DNA from: a virus
Reading direction: 5' to 3' (one strand)
DNA length: 38,306 nucleotides
IMG/VR virus record: IMGVR_UViG_3300028559_000091
Location: 1 to 38,306 of that record
The position numbers and the translations under genes are program-made. Shown here piece by piece: positions 12,801 to 19,066 of this stretch; positions within the stretch are counted from its first letter, which is position 1, and each line of letters begins with the position of its first letter. The notes beneath the pieces were generated by a model that was not told where the DNA came from, made no database searches, and saw only the letters and a list, made by a program, of their open reading frames with translations.

Positions 12801-15800
12801 AATCTGGTTTTCGTCGTCGACGTCCTCGTCCTGCTCGACCTTCGGCTTTTTCTTTCGGGTGTTCGGGACGCCCATGTCGAGCCAGATGATCTGCGCCAGC
12901 GCCGGCTTCTTGCCCTCGCGGTAAATCCGGGCGACGTTCTCCAGCATCTTGCCGATCTTGCCGTTCGGATTGAACGGCGCATCGGGATCGAGCAACCGCG
13001 CGTCGGTCGCCAACTGGCGCATGCGCGTATACAGCGATAGGTGGTTCGGCTCGCCTTTCTTGACGGGGCCCTTGAGCTTGGCGATTTGCTCGATGAGCGC
13101 CTTGTTCCTTGCAGCCTCCTCGGCTGTGAAGGTGGCGTCGACCTTTTTGACCCCGCCGCCCTTCACGTTCGGGCGGACGATGCCGACGTCCTCGGCCGAC
13201 CTGGTGTCCGCGATCCGAGAATAGATCGCCTGGAGTTCCGGCACGTTGACGAACGTCGCCGACGTGACGTCCTCGAGCTTGCCGTTGGGCTTGGTTTCCA
13301 GCCGGACGCGGACGTTGCCGAACGTCGCGAACCACGAGTCGAACCGCTCGATCCCGTACTCACGGAGCGTGTCGAGTTGCAGGTAGCGTTGGATCGTATA
13401 GACCTCGGCCATCGACCGGGACATCGGCGTGCCCGTCGCGAACACGGCCGACCGCCCGGGACGCGACTTCTCGAGATGCCGGATCTTCAGGAACAGATCG
13501 GTGGCGCGCTGCGATCCCTTGACGCCCAGGCCTTTGAGGTTGTGGCGCGAGGTGTAGTCGAGGTTCTTGAAGGTGTGCGACTCGTCGGTGATAAGGAGGT
13601 CGACACCAAGTTCCTCGAACGTGACGCCCGTGTCCTTTCGCTCCTGGGCCAGCAGTTTGGCCAGCTTCTTCTCGATCTGCTTTTTCTTCCGCTCGATATT
13701 CTTGACGGTCGGGTCGCGCGACGGCTTGCTCTTCACTCCCTCCTTACCGATGTCGTCGAAGTCGGATTCGTTCGCCACTTCCTTGGCTTGGCGCTTCGCG
13801 TCCAGCCACGCCTCGAGGATCTCGGCCTTTTCCTCGTTGATGAAATCGATGTACGCCTGCTGCTGCATCGGCAGGCGGCCGAACGCGGAATGCGTGATGA
13901 TGATCGCATCCCACTTGTCGGCGGCGATCCGGGCGGCGAACGCCTTCCGGTTCTTCGCCTCCATGTACTTCTCTTCGGCGACGAGGATCTTGGCGTTCGG
14001 GTAGGCTTGCAGGAACTCGCGGCTGAACTGCTCCAGCATGTGGTTCGGGATCTGGATCAGTGGACGCTGGGCCATGCCGAGGCGCTTCGCCTCCATGGCA
14101 ATGGCCACCATCGTGAAGGTCTTACCCAGGCCGACTGCGTGGTCCAGCAGGGTGTTCCCGAGGGTCAGGAACCGCCACACAGCGTTCTTCTGGTGCGGCC
14201 GGAGGGCAAACGGCACGATCTGCCCCTGTGCGTTGGTGATCGACGTCGCCATGCCGGGGAAGGTCAGATGCGACCCGTCGACGTCGGTCTTCACGAGGCG
14301 GTTGAACTTGTTGTTGTAGAGCGCTTCGAGACGTTCGGCCCGCGCGTTGTCCTCGTACACCCAGCCTGGGATGCCGGACGTCTGATCGCCGGAGAATGTC
14401 TCTGCGATCAGCTTGGCCTTGATGGCCGCCTGCTCGGTCGCCTGAGTGTTCAGGACTTGCCCGCCGTCTTCGTCTTTGTCGAAGACGCGAACCGGCTTGT
14501 TGTTCAGGGCCGCCATGACGAGTTCGACGGCGGACACGCGATCGGTTCCGAACGCCGCCTGGGCGGCCGGGGTCGAATAGGGCGTCGTGCGGGTCGCCCA
14601 GATCCACATCGAGGAGATCGGCTCGAACTTCACTTCGGCATCGCGCAGTCCGATGACCTTGGCCAGAAACTCGTTGTAGACGTCATTCGGAACCCACGAC
14701 GTCCCGAACGGCGCGGCGATGTCGACACGCGACAAGGGGGCGGGTTGCGCGGCTTCCAGAGCCGCCACGTTGCGCTGATAGGCGGGTTCGGCCTTGGCGG
14801 CTTCGCGCGCCTGCTCGAGCTTCGTGACGACGTCGCCGGACAGGTAGAGTTCCGCCAGTTCCCATTTTTCGCCGTTGGGGTTGCGGTAGATCCGGTCGCC
14901 GATCTCAGCGGCGGCAGCGTCTTCCGACACCTTGAGCATGCCCGCGATGCGGGCCATATCGACGCCGCCGGTTTCGTTGAGCGAGACCGCCAGCGCGTCC
15001 GCCGACCCGCGCACGTCGGGACGCGTGGACGGGGCCAGAATATCGGCCGTGAAGATCGCGCGCTTGGTGGCGACCCCGGTCTCGGAATCGAAGTTCTCAA
15101 TCGCGGCGACCTTGTAGGAATCCGGATCGTCGGAGAAATCTTTGAGGTTCGGCCGGCTGACCGTGGTGGTCGGCGTCTCTTCGCCCGTCGCCTTGTTCTT
15201 GGTGACCCGGACGGTGACGGTTTCCTTGTTGATCGGGCCGAACTCTTTGACGAAGGCGTCGTAGGCTTTGTTCAGTTTCTTGCGCAGCGCCGCGCCGTCG
15301 GCCGCCTTGCCTTGCGCCTGACCACCGAGCAACTGGTTCACCACGTCGCGGACGTCGACCAGCAGGCAGAGGCGCTTCAGCGCCTTGCCGGCGAACTTCT
15401 GCGGCACGGCTTCGCCAGTCACGTTCTGGAAAAGCTTCCCGTCCTTGAAATAAAACGATCCTTCCTTGATGCCGGCCTGGGCGAGGTCGGTCGTCTTGGT
15501 GATGTCCTCGAGGGTTTCGCCGCGGCGCACGAAGACGTCGGCCGGCATCTTTTTCGCCGCCTCGGCAATGCGCTGCCCAAGGTTCTCGGACGTACCGGCG
15601 AGCACGGGCGACGCGTCCCGGTACATCGTGCCGGTCAACCGCATTTCGCCCAGCATCATGTCGGGGCGGGCGGCGAAGTAGGCGTTGATGGACGTCGGGC
15701 CATCGGGAGTCTGGACCTCCTGAGTCTTCAGGAACTCCGCCGTCTCCGGGCGACGCTCCTCCCCCTGAAGCCGCTTGCGCAGGAAGATGATATCCGTGGT

Positions 15801-18095
15801 GACGTCCGTCCCAGCATTGCCGGCGAAAGCGCCGGACCGACCGCCGGGGAGGCGAATGGCACCGACCAGGTCAGCCCTATCGGCGATCAGCCGGCGCGCG
15901 CTGTCGTTCGTCTTGTCCATGGTCCCCGAGGACGTGATGAACGCGACGAGCCCGCCCGGGCGCACCTTGTCCAAGCCCTTCGCGAAAAAGTAGTCATGGA
16001 TCAGGAGCTTAGAATACTTCCGGTCCGTCAGCGTGTAGTTGCCGAACGGCACGTTGGAGATGGCCAGATCGAAGAAATTGTCGGGGAACTGGACTTTTTC
16101 GAACCCGTCGATCCGAACGTCGGAGCCCTCATAGAGGTACTTGGCAATCGCGCCCGTGAGCTTGTCGAGTTCGACCGCTGTCCAGTCCGTGACGGTGGCG
16201 AGTTTCGCGGGGGTCAGCCCTATGAAGTGTCCCACGCCGGCCGACGGCTCGAGCGCCCGCCCCCCGGTGAAGCCCAGGTGCTGCATGCCCTGCCACATGC
16301 CATCGATCACCTCTTTCGAGGTGTAGTGGGCATTGAGCGTCGATGCCTTCGCGGCGTTGTATTCGTCGGCCGTGAGAAGATCGGTGATCTCCTGGCGTTC
16401 CTTCGCCCACTTCTTCGCGTTGTCGGAATACCTGTTGTCATCGAACACGGCTTGCGCGAACGCGCCCCAGCCGACGTACTTGACGAGAATAGCTTTTTCT
16501 TCGGCGGTGGGCTTGCGCTCGGGCTGCTCTTGCAGTTCCTTCAAGAGACGGATGGCCGCAATGTTGGCGCGGACCTTCTCTTTGGCGCCGCCTTCACCGA
16601 TCGCGTCGAGTTCGGTGATCCGGTAGTTCTGCCGCCGGCGGGCCTGACGTTCCTTGTCTGCCTGCTCCTTTGCCGCCTTCAGGTCCGCATCGGTGGCACG
16701 GTCAGAACTTCCGCTTGCACGATCTCGGCCACCACTAGCGGGATCTGCTTCAGCTTCTCCGCCGTCTCCTCGAAGCTTCCGTCTGCCCCGACCGCTTGCC
16801 GGTGCATCTGCGTCCGCAGGTCGCTCTCCATCTCGAGCGCTTCCAGCGCCGTCGCCTCCAGATGGTTGGCCAGCGTCCCCGCCTTCTCCATCTTTTTGTA
16901 GACCTTCGGGAAGGACTCCATCAGGAATCGCTCCCTGAACTTCACGTACCCGGTTACGGCGCGCTGCTCTTCTGCGGTCAGTTGCATTGTCTTCCAAGTC
17001 CCTCGTGATGACGGCCGCGTTGTTGCCGATCGCGGCGGCCTCGGTCTCCAATTGACCGCGTTTCACGAACTCGGCCTCGATGGCCTCGATCTGCTTGGCT
17101 TTGGTCCTCGCAGATTTGGCCTGACCGTAGATCCACGATACCGCGTCCAGATCGGCCTTGGTCAGCTTCGGCAGGATCTTTTTGAGATCATAGAACAGCT
17201 TGCCGTCGGTGCCAATCTTCTCCAAGGCTACGGCGTGCTTGCGGGCAACGTCGGAGACGGGCTGTCCGTAGGTGGCGGCGAGGCTGTTGACGAGGGACTC
17301 GGGGACCCCGACCGGGGAGACCTGCTCTCGCGCAGCGGGTTCGCGGGGAGACTCTGTTGTGGAGGGGGTGGACTCCGCTGGCGACGGGACAGAAGTCTCC
17401 GGCGTTGGCTCGGCCTCTGCCTCCTCCATAGCGGGAGGCTGCTCAGCGGGCGCCCTGGGCGGCTCTGGCGCTGCTGACGAATCTCCAAGTGCGCGCCGCA
17501 ATTCCCACGGTGAGGGGTTATGGGCGCCCAACTCAAAGTAGCTCATCACGTGAAAGTGCTTCCCTTCCTCCCCATTCTGGACAATTTGAAAAGCAAGCTC
17601 ACCGCTATCATCTCGATAGAGGACGATGGTTTTCTTCCCATCGCGCTCGGTAACACGAACGGTGTATGTATCCTCCATGCCCGGATCATGCACCTTATCG
17701 CCCGTCCGCAGACCATCGGCGGCGGCGGCCCAGCCGTCGCGTTTAGTTTGCTCGGCGGGCGATAGGTTCTGCGGCGTAAAGACGCCGACTGTGAACGGAT
17801 TGGGAGACTTTGCTGTCACCGCTTGTTTGGCCGGTTCCGGGCGGGGCTTAGCGGCCTCCAGGGCGTCATCGATGATGCGCAGTGTCCCCTCGCCCAGTGC
17901 CGCCTCGATCTGATCCAGAATATCCGCGCGCGCCGTGATCAGGTCTTGCAGGACCGGAACGAGGGCAGTCCGGACAGCCTCATCCTCCGACTGTCCATCG
18001 GCCAGCGCCTGCTGGTAGGCCGCCGTGATCGCAGCATGATCTTCCTGTGCCAGGAAGCGTTTGGTCTGCGAGAGGCATTTAGCCAACGATGCCAT
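810..18095 (-). CDS. Giant polyvalent protein (DarB-like methyltransferase/helicase with ADP-ribosyltransferase, metallopeptidase, GNAT and LPD38-type modules)
   Basis: One 5761-residue frame from ATG 18095 to TAG. Domains by residue: helical N-terminus (1-370); N6-adenine methyltransferase (about 520-800; SAM motif EPSAGVGHFIG at 616, catalytic motif SNVPFG at 680); SNF2-type helicase (about 1300-1950; Walker A GLGKT at 1322, Walker B DESH at 1504, motif VI QRDGRIIRQ at 1877); three ADP-ribosyltransferase-like modules (2317-2510, 2633-2745, 3167-3235); metallopeptidase-like HEAVH (3326) and HEGGH (4582, with SEGWAE at 4621); GNAT (about 4110-4205); possible BECR RNase fold (about 4298-4445); LPD38-like C-terminus (about 4700-5550) with a hydrophobic helix near 5320. 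P1 DarB shares the methyltransferase and helicase and is ejected to block type I restriction. From memory, Bcep22-type phages carry a comparable virion-associated giant. Position after the internal virion genes supports packaging and ejection (inference). An AGGA lies about 10 bases before the start. Confidence 0.9.
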   Translation of the reverse strand: MASLAKCLSQTKRFLAQEDHAAITAAYQQALADGQSEDEAVRTALVPVLQDLITARADILDQIEAALGEGTLRIIDDALEAAKPRPEPAKQAVTAKSPNPFTVGVFTPQNLSPAEQTKRDGWAAAADGLRTGDKVHDPGMEDTYTVRVTERDGKKTIVLYRDDSGELAFQIVQNGEEGKHFHVMSYFELGAHNPSPWELRRALGDSSAAPEPPRAPAEQPPAMEEAEAEPTPETSVPSPAESTPSTTESPREPAAREQVSPVGVPESLVNSLAATYGQPVSDVARKHAVALEKIGTDGKLFYDLKKILPKLTKADLDAVSWIYGQAKSARTKAKQIEAIEAEFVKRGQLETEAAAIGNNAAVITRDLEDNATDRRRAARRNRVREVQGAIPDGVLPEGLQKDGEGGDAGQPSGGDGAGSARDGERPADADAPASGRGRRKLRGDGGEAEADPASGGRDRASGSSDRATDADLKAAKEQADKERQARRRQNYRITELDAIGEGGAKEKVRANIAAIRLLKELQEQPERKPTAEEKAILVKYVGWGAFAQAVFDDNRYSDNAKKWAKERQEITDLLTADEYNAAKASTLNAHYTSKEVIDGMWQGMQHLGFTGGRALEPSAGVGHFIGLTPAKLATVTDWTAVELDKLTGAIAKYLYEGSDVRIDGFEKVQFPDNFFDLAISNVPFGNYTLTDRKYSKLLIHDYFFAKGLDKVRPGGLVAFITSSGTMDKTNDSARRLIADRADLVGAIRLPGGRSGAFAGNAGTDVTTDIIFLRKRLQGEERRPETAEFLKTQEVQTPDGPTSINAYFAARPDMMLGEMRLTGTMYRDASPVLAGTSENLGQRIAEAAKKMPADVFVRRGETLEDITKTTDLAQAGIKEGSFYFKDGKLFQNVTGEAVPQKFAGKALKRLCLLVDVRDVVNQLLGGQAQGKAADGAALRKKLNKAYDAFVKEFGPINKETVTVRVTKNKATGEETPTTTVSRPNLKDFSDDPDSYKVAAIENFDSETGVATKRAIFTADILAPSTRPDVRGSADALAVSLNETGGVDMARIAGMLKVSEDAAAAEIGDRIYRNPNGEKWELAELYLSGDVVTKLEQAREAAKAEPAYQRNVAALEAAQPAPLSRVDIAAPFGTSWVPNDVYNEFLAKVIGLRDAEVKFEPISSMWIWATRTTPYSTPAAQAAFGTDRVSAVELVMAALNNKPVRVFDKDEDGGQVLNTQATEQAAIKAKLIAETFSGDQTSGIPGWVYEDNARAERLEALYNNKFNRLVKTDVDGSHLTFPGMATSITNAQGQIVPFALRPHQKNAVWRFLTLGNTLLDHAVGLGKTFTMVAIAMEAKRLGMAQRPLIQIPNHMLEQFSREFLQAYPNAKILVAEEKYMEAKNRKAFAARIAADKWDAIIITHSAFGRLPMQQQAYIDFINEEKAEILEAWLDAKRQAKEVANESDFDDIGKEGVKSKPSRDPTVKNIERKKKQIEKKLAKLLAQERKDTGVTFEELGVDLLITDESHTFKNLDYTSRHNLKGLGVKGSQRATDLFLKIRHLEKSRPGRSAVFATGTPMSRSMAEVYTIQRYLQLDTLREYGIERFDSWFATFGNVRVRLETKPNGKLEDVTSATFVNVPELQAIYSRIADTRSAEDVGIVRPNVKGGGVKKVDATFTAEEAARNKALIEQIAKLKGPVKKGEPNHLSLYTRMRQLATDARLLDPDAPFNPNGKIGKMLENVARIYREGKKPALAQIIWLDMGVPNTRKKKPKVEQDEDVDDENQIEKIRGKLAGQEETDSDEDAAAEIEELTRGRSDLYPDIIDRLVASGIPRNEIATIYDAKDDLQKAKLFKAVREGKVRILLGSSAKMGVGTNGQRYLIAAHHLDAPYNPADLVQRDGRIIRQGNENKEVEIYRYITATSADVLTWNLLEGKAENDAKFRAGARGVRTMEDIDSPLPEAAELRAAATGDPRILELAQLQKEERTLDAAKRGHERSYLAAQREAANTKGDIARLEKVMTAYQADAPKVQDVRGDKFAMRLDTTTKQGDVTDRKEAGEAIRAEILRAMGRHWTSAPLDIEVGSISGFPVIARARKVDNGAAFQFELRGEATYIQPGYDRLIAAESDPIGLVSQITNIVVGVPGLVKHTEQTLANKREDLVRLEKQSTPTPFLRALRLAEVKARLEQLTKELKPQKEAPVQAKPDEGEVLSSLVSGMGAAMQGPQQGDDGTPFVGLKEKLYKETTRRAQLKAALLREIENGRAEGRDIGAGVGADRQGGEAAEGTSGPQGTVEGGAERAAISQVLADPAARAAAFEAFLADELKRDAVDSRARAQAFTVEAFHGARLGTLETIDPYRSTGAFGFHVSLGQPHGANARVLHPTALLDRLYQWLGAGKLSESPNPSVTPLRVRAEKMLRMPHVTSLNYGHWHQPMAWIAGMKHPDFDGPEALKRFVAGWILKNGQYVTSQPGTVNHRFSRDLSAELDRLGYDGVIYRDTAQGIGKDSAFFWDSSRVRSALDFFHPDAAGAPGLRASDSYVEQDLNDRLATLLEEEGLGDQEATTFAALRPSEILSSLVDDQASSVTLEQDQATGRTMRRQFDALGFYSKLDEVLGGFRPKDKVTAQTLQQRGVKASELEARGLLDLLMPKGATETVTLYRGVQKGRDPKSTKGTEGGALFMSPDEGVARMYAGEDGSVTSESVTFNNLLTTKNWVEAKQQLGLPMSTTMGELIKAASAAGHDGLSFTTTNGREYIRVDPSKAVPVSDLARVAGENRVQMQERTYGVTPERAQIGQEEEALRQALRLITDEYRARGLGINSPEERADPRVLEIDRQFDALKARKNALPAFEPTKWNAYSLDPSNPTYRETVIHLPEFGDDAIRARMKQMREEGVGSGGPHTWADFEAVQNMLGKSGEWDNFRSGHFPEPNIVGHMMTSMTSHQGRPVYTIDQIQSDWGQKLRDGGVRDEAKIAELEKRLSDQTALADAYILGEPSQLVQQVYGGAFPKVTVPNVTRYLQELAADPTKPGDAREKASEYRLEIDKLVSPLQLMDAELRTAKAATPGNPLVNTTDQWTTTTLRRAITQAVEADADYIAVPSGETVLSYNPGDLDGMRGFYNDIVPKNLRKILQGFDKSIAPQRIDTLDTPTKGPAGKGFTLFPLTDKLKQSVEAEGQAMFAIAGRTETGTPVENAVRLYRGEPANAEGGLGVHYTRSFDRAKGFAGLGGKVYAVDVPIERMGELGRSRGGMMNFTLPADLQAQRQEVAGPQSKVAPGNLRPTPQGQQAYQEMFDAVVAVLKPIIGDHASITAAHRLFTKSGAEQYGRFRPDRALIELAMAYGQGRMVQTGWHEAVHLLRRIGAFSDVEWATLVARAEKLDVVQEMKDSGKRARYVAEYTSQALRMGLRTYQIDAYVKERIEQEYVAHLAERFAGPQQARFGATVDALLQRLADLLKAIADVLERHGLTRLEAGARKIEEMATSADAVFNRMRKGEIANRIAPQRETPPVYKVARSDAAHVSALSEMWSALDDRPDYVPKGSNRLMPFKDRWGDSRSNPTDRKKAADRLREISAIPVQTAPWDTLVQARRDMHEILANSFWWQADVTVQDLIDDPYDMVSGYVADLKRKADGEEVQGQGIPERSEDPRLTELTAPAKQIIESWLSSGRPGVENLLWINSTTAPPTPRNRRPDPENIGATQKSGFYSLAARKLEDVPPALFDQGGQAVINWLRKEGVTAAEINHFQIQDKFGDTPTRRSVPVTPFEMAQAIAERSFDFRRRMSWYNPERPGGYGDMGGTRAFNGPRIPGRGKYFERLLGWPKKLRGGDEFLPGKFESYHWDEQLPATFSSWRGSVRDLPDLGNTVIGEEGQSDYFQGANTGSRPRMTKDEYAAWKVDRDAYQEALPQALGLLRVAVLRPDGNGQWKGEEVYRPWRRYLMGAPLAEPNLPDLDAYAVAHPEHAEAVAQFSQFAIENARLLGKDALEKYGDEEPDVTFETPIYDVYVRKMVQDLILLARQVKAESIAISTSATTARIQNNPKAAHFYDTQLKPRLEKELRRVTGDSTIVLEQVELPKAMGAPRNEKPYTVWATRLSPAARAKIKGVDMPMFALDDGDNTRPAPTTRPFDMRDHDGTLTSRVDDQGLGIRRYAISRNDKPVANVVLVEREPGMWAVAGVQVHRDSRGKGITTKLLESVTEDLGGPTLSSGILTSAQYQALQQSDPDQVRFHVAGGPAFDDLYLPADSIRQMREAAEQAGSSPDQARDLADLKRLEGLIPDTAFAVERIKEAMTQVNPPEKKRTLSASAGMQQAAAARRAAEAAKPRPSARSGVDITAPVTIDARLAQVTGLPVGAKLDLQPKYIFDKRVRKTVQSGNHPAYETLDSTRAIMDAILNNAEFSVLYEDDRKQRNRNIYWQDATGQWFLIGIATTPSPDGPYLATTSYAISKAGLATNLAKAIEHLGGADTFKIVEDPHAYPRVLRAAREAWGQAKGKVTGPQFQSFTAKLQARQAALAGGEEQSALVGGSGQPDPLHLPKMGDTTRSDLDSPETGLTDLVKMVNQALDTETRQGRLNPGLKAQMGKLGAKLYGQFSRRTGVIRLAIPNDFPTLVHEGGHKLEVHPELGNHVEGLKQAFSAEIVPLASPGPDALSEGWAEFFRLWMVDTQRASQSAPGAARAFRNMLEAQSPEMLQALEAIQQGYAALVQASPAGALATRVKSTKVETGAISELRQEITEKGTRATIADRLYALITATLDDKHPIKVARDFLLREAERNLTTALKAGEQLFVKALYDPYKLARMAVHSRNHATTVLQHGVRLKGQSRPTGPAMTDILAAAFGGRDKTLWSDEMIERFGTYLVARRLNNEWERYDLGDLEAPPDHLMSRDGYGQAQNDLELAYPQFRQAAAMLDTFTDLTLRWKHENGFLTDEQLEEFTSREGYAPLNRIMDDPSVSAVMARGKNKRALVNRFKGSTRDFVNPIEAVMADVYVTQSRIALNQIIGAIDKLARAAGPNGGVIAERIPAHDMRAMRVNIESQMDGLRGSAQKLVDDAVSAGALMPLEAVQMRDSLDQMFDETAAVTIFKATETNERGENIVYLWEGGKKVPILMGKHTLGEDVFNVVASVGNQFETNPLFDGLVLFTQAFRAGVTKSPAYVVVNWFRDQLQTWMLSRDFVPGLTGLYGTLDVIRNSDVAQRYNYFAGMSGVESHLIGSMSHNNDVTQLRTTGFFAAPTTWAKVLRVMEVTEAGSRVGHMDATYQRLLTEGYSEEEALFEAAYNSHDVMDFSMTGSKMIHVSRLVAFLRSQMQGLYAAQRTMSGERDSMVNIRDAMTPFVRAAEGNPLQVGEKEQLPISLSIYLKMATIGLIGLALKGYYWDDPEHEELANSQMGATHWFVKLGGSWWRLPKPFELAIFSNLFEAAFDRFAKDDPTAMARFMRTVRETVLVSPAMQAFPAVTAVSDTFIDALDAGSGKMQYDRRKDDLPMRLRSMPPELQWDAYTSEFSKMLAATFGSSPYKVDNFIRTVGANIGRDLLKASDLTLPRLNQLLDGAIPGVARSPRADMSTEDYIFVSRFMRRTPRGAESTFQFWQEMSQDSGRFATAAAGYRRLLNDVRSPRDAQRMLMSLDPETRAYAVLEGHYKEAEQDLHPMNRAKQMISTYNGIRREMAEQSLYKGATKTRHRDPESIVLPPSTQRVVNEILEDMAMREARNAQIVLRKPGWANKTEMPVEGLLEELRAAAPEVAAEVEWRSQHGRNKVYTYQSVKSLWPDLRQHLGSSEPGSSLSAFRSRARYR
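11189..11380 (-). CDS. Nested small ORF in the +1 frame inside the giant gene (63 aa)
   Basis: ATG 11380 follows GAGGGAG at 11388-11394 with 7 bases of spacing, an unusually good ribosome site for a position inside another gene. The product starts MAEQKGAILALASG and is Lys/Ala-rich and helical (LIAKAEKLPKG, GLLKEAQSALQSAK). Counted by hand over the first 40 codons, 35 end in G or C in this frame but only 17 in the giant frame, which here reads as a Gly/Glu/Arg-rich linker between the helicase and the first ADP-ribosyltransferase-like module. The last 20 or so residues (SSQTPQPGLPRSK) look less protein-like, and the giant frame regains coding character there. Function unknown. It could instead be a remnant of a formerly separate gene, or two compensating sequence errors. 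Confidence 0.45.
   Translation of the reverse strand: MAEQKGAILALASGLIAKAEKLPKGHPDRKGLLKEAQSALQSAKSSQTPQPGLPRSKPSSPMN
16679..16987 (-). CDS. Nested small ORF in the +1 frame inside the giant gene (102 aa)
   Basis: It runs from ATG 16987 to TGA and encodes a compact, probably all-helical protein (MQLTAEEQRAVTGYVKF at the start; ANHLEATALEALEMESD; ETAEKLKQIPLVVAEIV). By hand count, 34 of its first 40 codons end in G or C, like ordinary genes here, against 14 of 40 in the giant frame, which over this stretch is a Gly/Asp/Arg-rich low-complexity linker before the methyltransferase. The switch of bias coincides with this ORF's own start and stop codons. Only a weak GGAAG lies before the ATG. I do not recognise the family. 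Alternatives are a pair of compensating frameshifts in the giant gene, real or technical, or a once-separate gene now read through. Confidence 0.5.
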   Translation of the reverse strand: MQLTAEEQRAVTGYVKFRERFLMESFPKVYKKMEKAGTLANHLEATALEALEMESDLRTQMHRQAVGADGSFEETAEKLKQIPLVVAEIVQAEVLTVPPMRT

Positions 18096-18576
18096 GCGTT
18101 TTCGTTCCTGTGGTTTTCGCGAGGAAAGCGGTGACGACGGTCATGACGAAGAGATCGTCTTCGGCGATGTCGATCTGGGGGATCTGAGCGATCTGAGCGA
18201 TCTGAGCGGGCTTTGCCCGCTTGGTCTTGCCGCGGATAACGGTTGCGACCGCGTGCAGTCCGGTCCGGCCGATCGCCGAAGCCCGGGGCGTAACGAGGCG
18301 GTAGGGCTGCGCCAGCCGGTCCGTGACGTCTGGGGAGCCACCAAGGGCCGGTTGCGTGACGACCTGCGCGGCGGTGGTCAGCGCCGCAGAGAGACTGGCC
18401 GACCCGGACAGGGTGGCCGTGATGTCGTTCGCTGCGCCGGTCGACGTCAGGTCGGCGGTGAGGGACGCCGACGCCGTGATGTTGGCCGCGATTGCGCCAG
18501 CGGCAACCTCGCCCGTCGCCCAGTACCGCCCCGCAAAGTAGCGAGGCGGGAAATAGCGCGGGGGGTTCTGGGCCAC
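18079..18576 (-). CDS. Small tail/head-type protein of unknown function (165 aa)
   Basis: The start is GTG 18576, just after the TGA of the upstream gene, and the end overlaps the giant gene by 17 bases, so translation is probably coupled. The N-terminus has an aromatic repeat (PPRYFPPRYFAGRYW) seen in small structural proteins of other phages. It is followed by an Ala/Thr/Ser-rich segment with alternating beta-like pattern (ASASLTADLTSTGA, TLSGSASLSAALTT). A basic linker and a hydrophobic C-terminus follow (DDLFVMTVVTAFLAKTTG). An internal run of 9-base repeats gives QIAQIAQIPQI. Composition and position suggest a minor virion protein. No enzyme motif is seen. Confidence 0.65.
   Translation of the reverse strand: MAQNPPRYFPPRYFAGRYWATGEVAAGAIAANITASASLTADLTSTGAANDITATLSGSASLSAALTTAAQVVTQPALGGSPDVTDRLAQPYRLVTPRASAIGRTGLHAVATVIRGKTKRAKPAQIAQIAQIPQIDIAEDDLFVMTVVTAFLAKTTGTKTHGIVG
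18172..18207 (-). repeat. Tandem 9-base repeat (four units)
   Basis: Plus strand: GATCTGGGG followed by three exact GATCTGAGC units. On the coding strand it encodes the run AQIAQIAQIPQI. Slippage here changes the protein by whole tripeptides without breaking the frame. Confidence 0.85.
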
Positions 18577-18577
18577 G

Positions 18578-19066
18578 TCAGTCCGTCAGATCGTAGACCA
18601 GGGCGGTGCGGTTCCCGTCACCGTCAACGGTCGCCGTGATCCGGGTCTTGTCATCGGCCAGGGCGCTGGCGATCGTGATCGTGGTTGTGGCCGCGCCCGC
18701 GACCTTGCCCGCCGTCGCCGCCGCGATCAGGCGCGGGGCGTTGCGGACGGAGAGGCTGCTCTCGACGTCCTCGGCATCGAGGATCTGCGCCGCGAGCGAT
18801 TGCGGGGACAACTCCGCGAACGGGGTGATAGCCGCCGCGAGCGTGCCGGTGGCGTACCGCGTGGCCGTGACGGCGCCGGTCCCGGTCAGGGCCGCGATCA
18901 TGAACCCCTTGGCTTCGATGGTCGACGTGACCGTGGCCACGCCGGCCGACGTGCCTGTTCCCAGCAGCGCGGCGAGGACCGTGGCGGACACCGCTCCAGT
19001 CCCGGCCAGGGCCGCAGCGCCAGAGACGACGAGCTGCCCCGTTGCCGTCAGCGTGCCGGTGCCCAT
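18578..19066 (-). CDS. Gly/Ala/Thr-rich structural protein of unknown function (about 162 aa)
   Basis: The ATG at 19066 has a GAGG 9 bases upstream; an in-frame TTG at 19069 is an alternative start. The first 75 residues are a beta-type repeat (MGTGTLTATGQLVVSG, GTGAVSATVLAALLGTG). After them comes a more ordinary segment (ELSPQSLAAQILDAEDVE) and a C-terminus with DDKTRITATVDGDGNRT. The frame is open upstream of the ATG (NTNAEAPL) and sits +1 to the preceding gene's conserved N-terminus. This may therefore be the displaced C-terminal part of one longer protein rather than an independent gene. It ends one base before the start of the next gene. Probably a virion surface or tail-associated protein, by composition only. 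Confidence 0.6.
   Translation of the reverse strand: MGTGTLTATGQLVVSGAAALAGTGAVSATVLAALLGTGTSAGVATVTSTIEAKGFMIAALTGTGAVTATRYATGTLAAAITPFAELSPQSLAAQILDAEDVESSLSVRNAPRLIAAATAGKVAGAATTTITIASALADDKTRITATVDGDGNRTALVYDLTD

Noticed and set aside
12799-13335. Third nested minus-strand ORF (178 codons) in the giant gene
   Set aside because: It covers the helicase core, where the giant frame is clearly conserved; the alternative is Arg-rich with low-complexity content, unlike the two nested ORFs reported.
873-16901. Long open frames on the plus strand opposite the giant gene
   Set aside because: They mirror the high-GC codon bias of the minus-strand gene, are rich in Arg, Gly, His and Leu without domains, and lack ribosome sites.
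18172-18207. Possible CRISPR-like or iteron array
   Set aside because: The units are only 9 bases, contiguous, without spacers, and in frame with a coding region.
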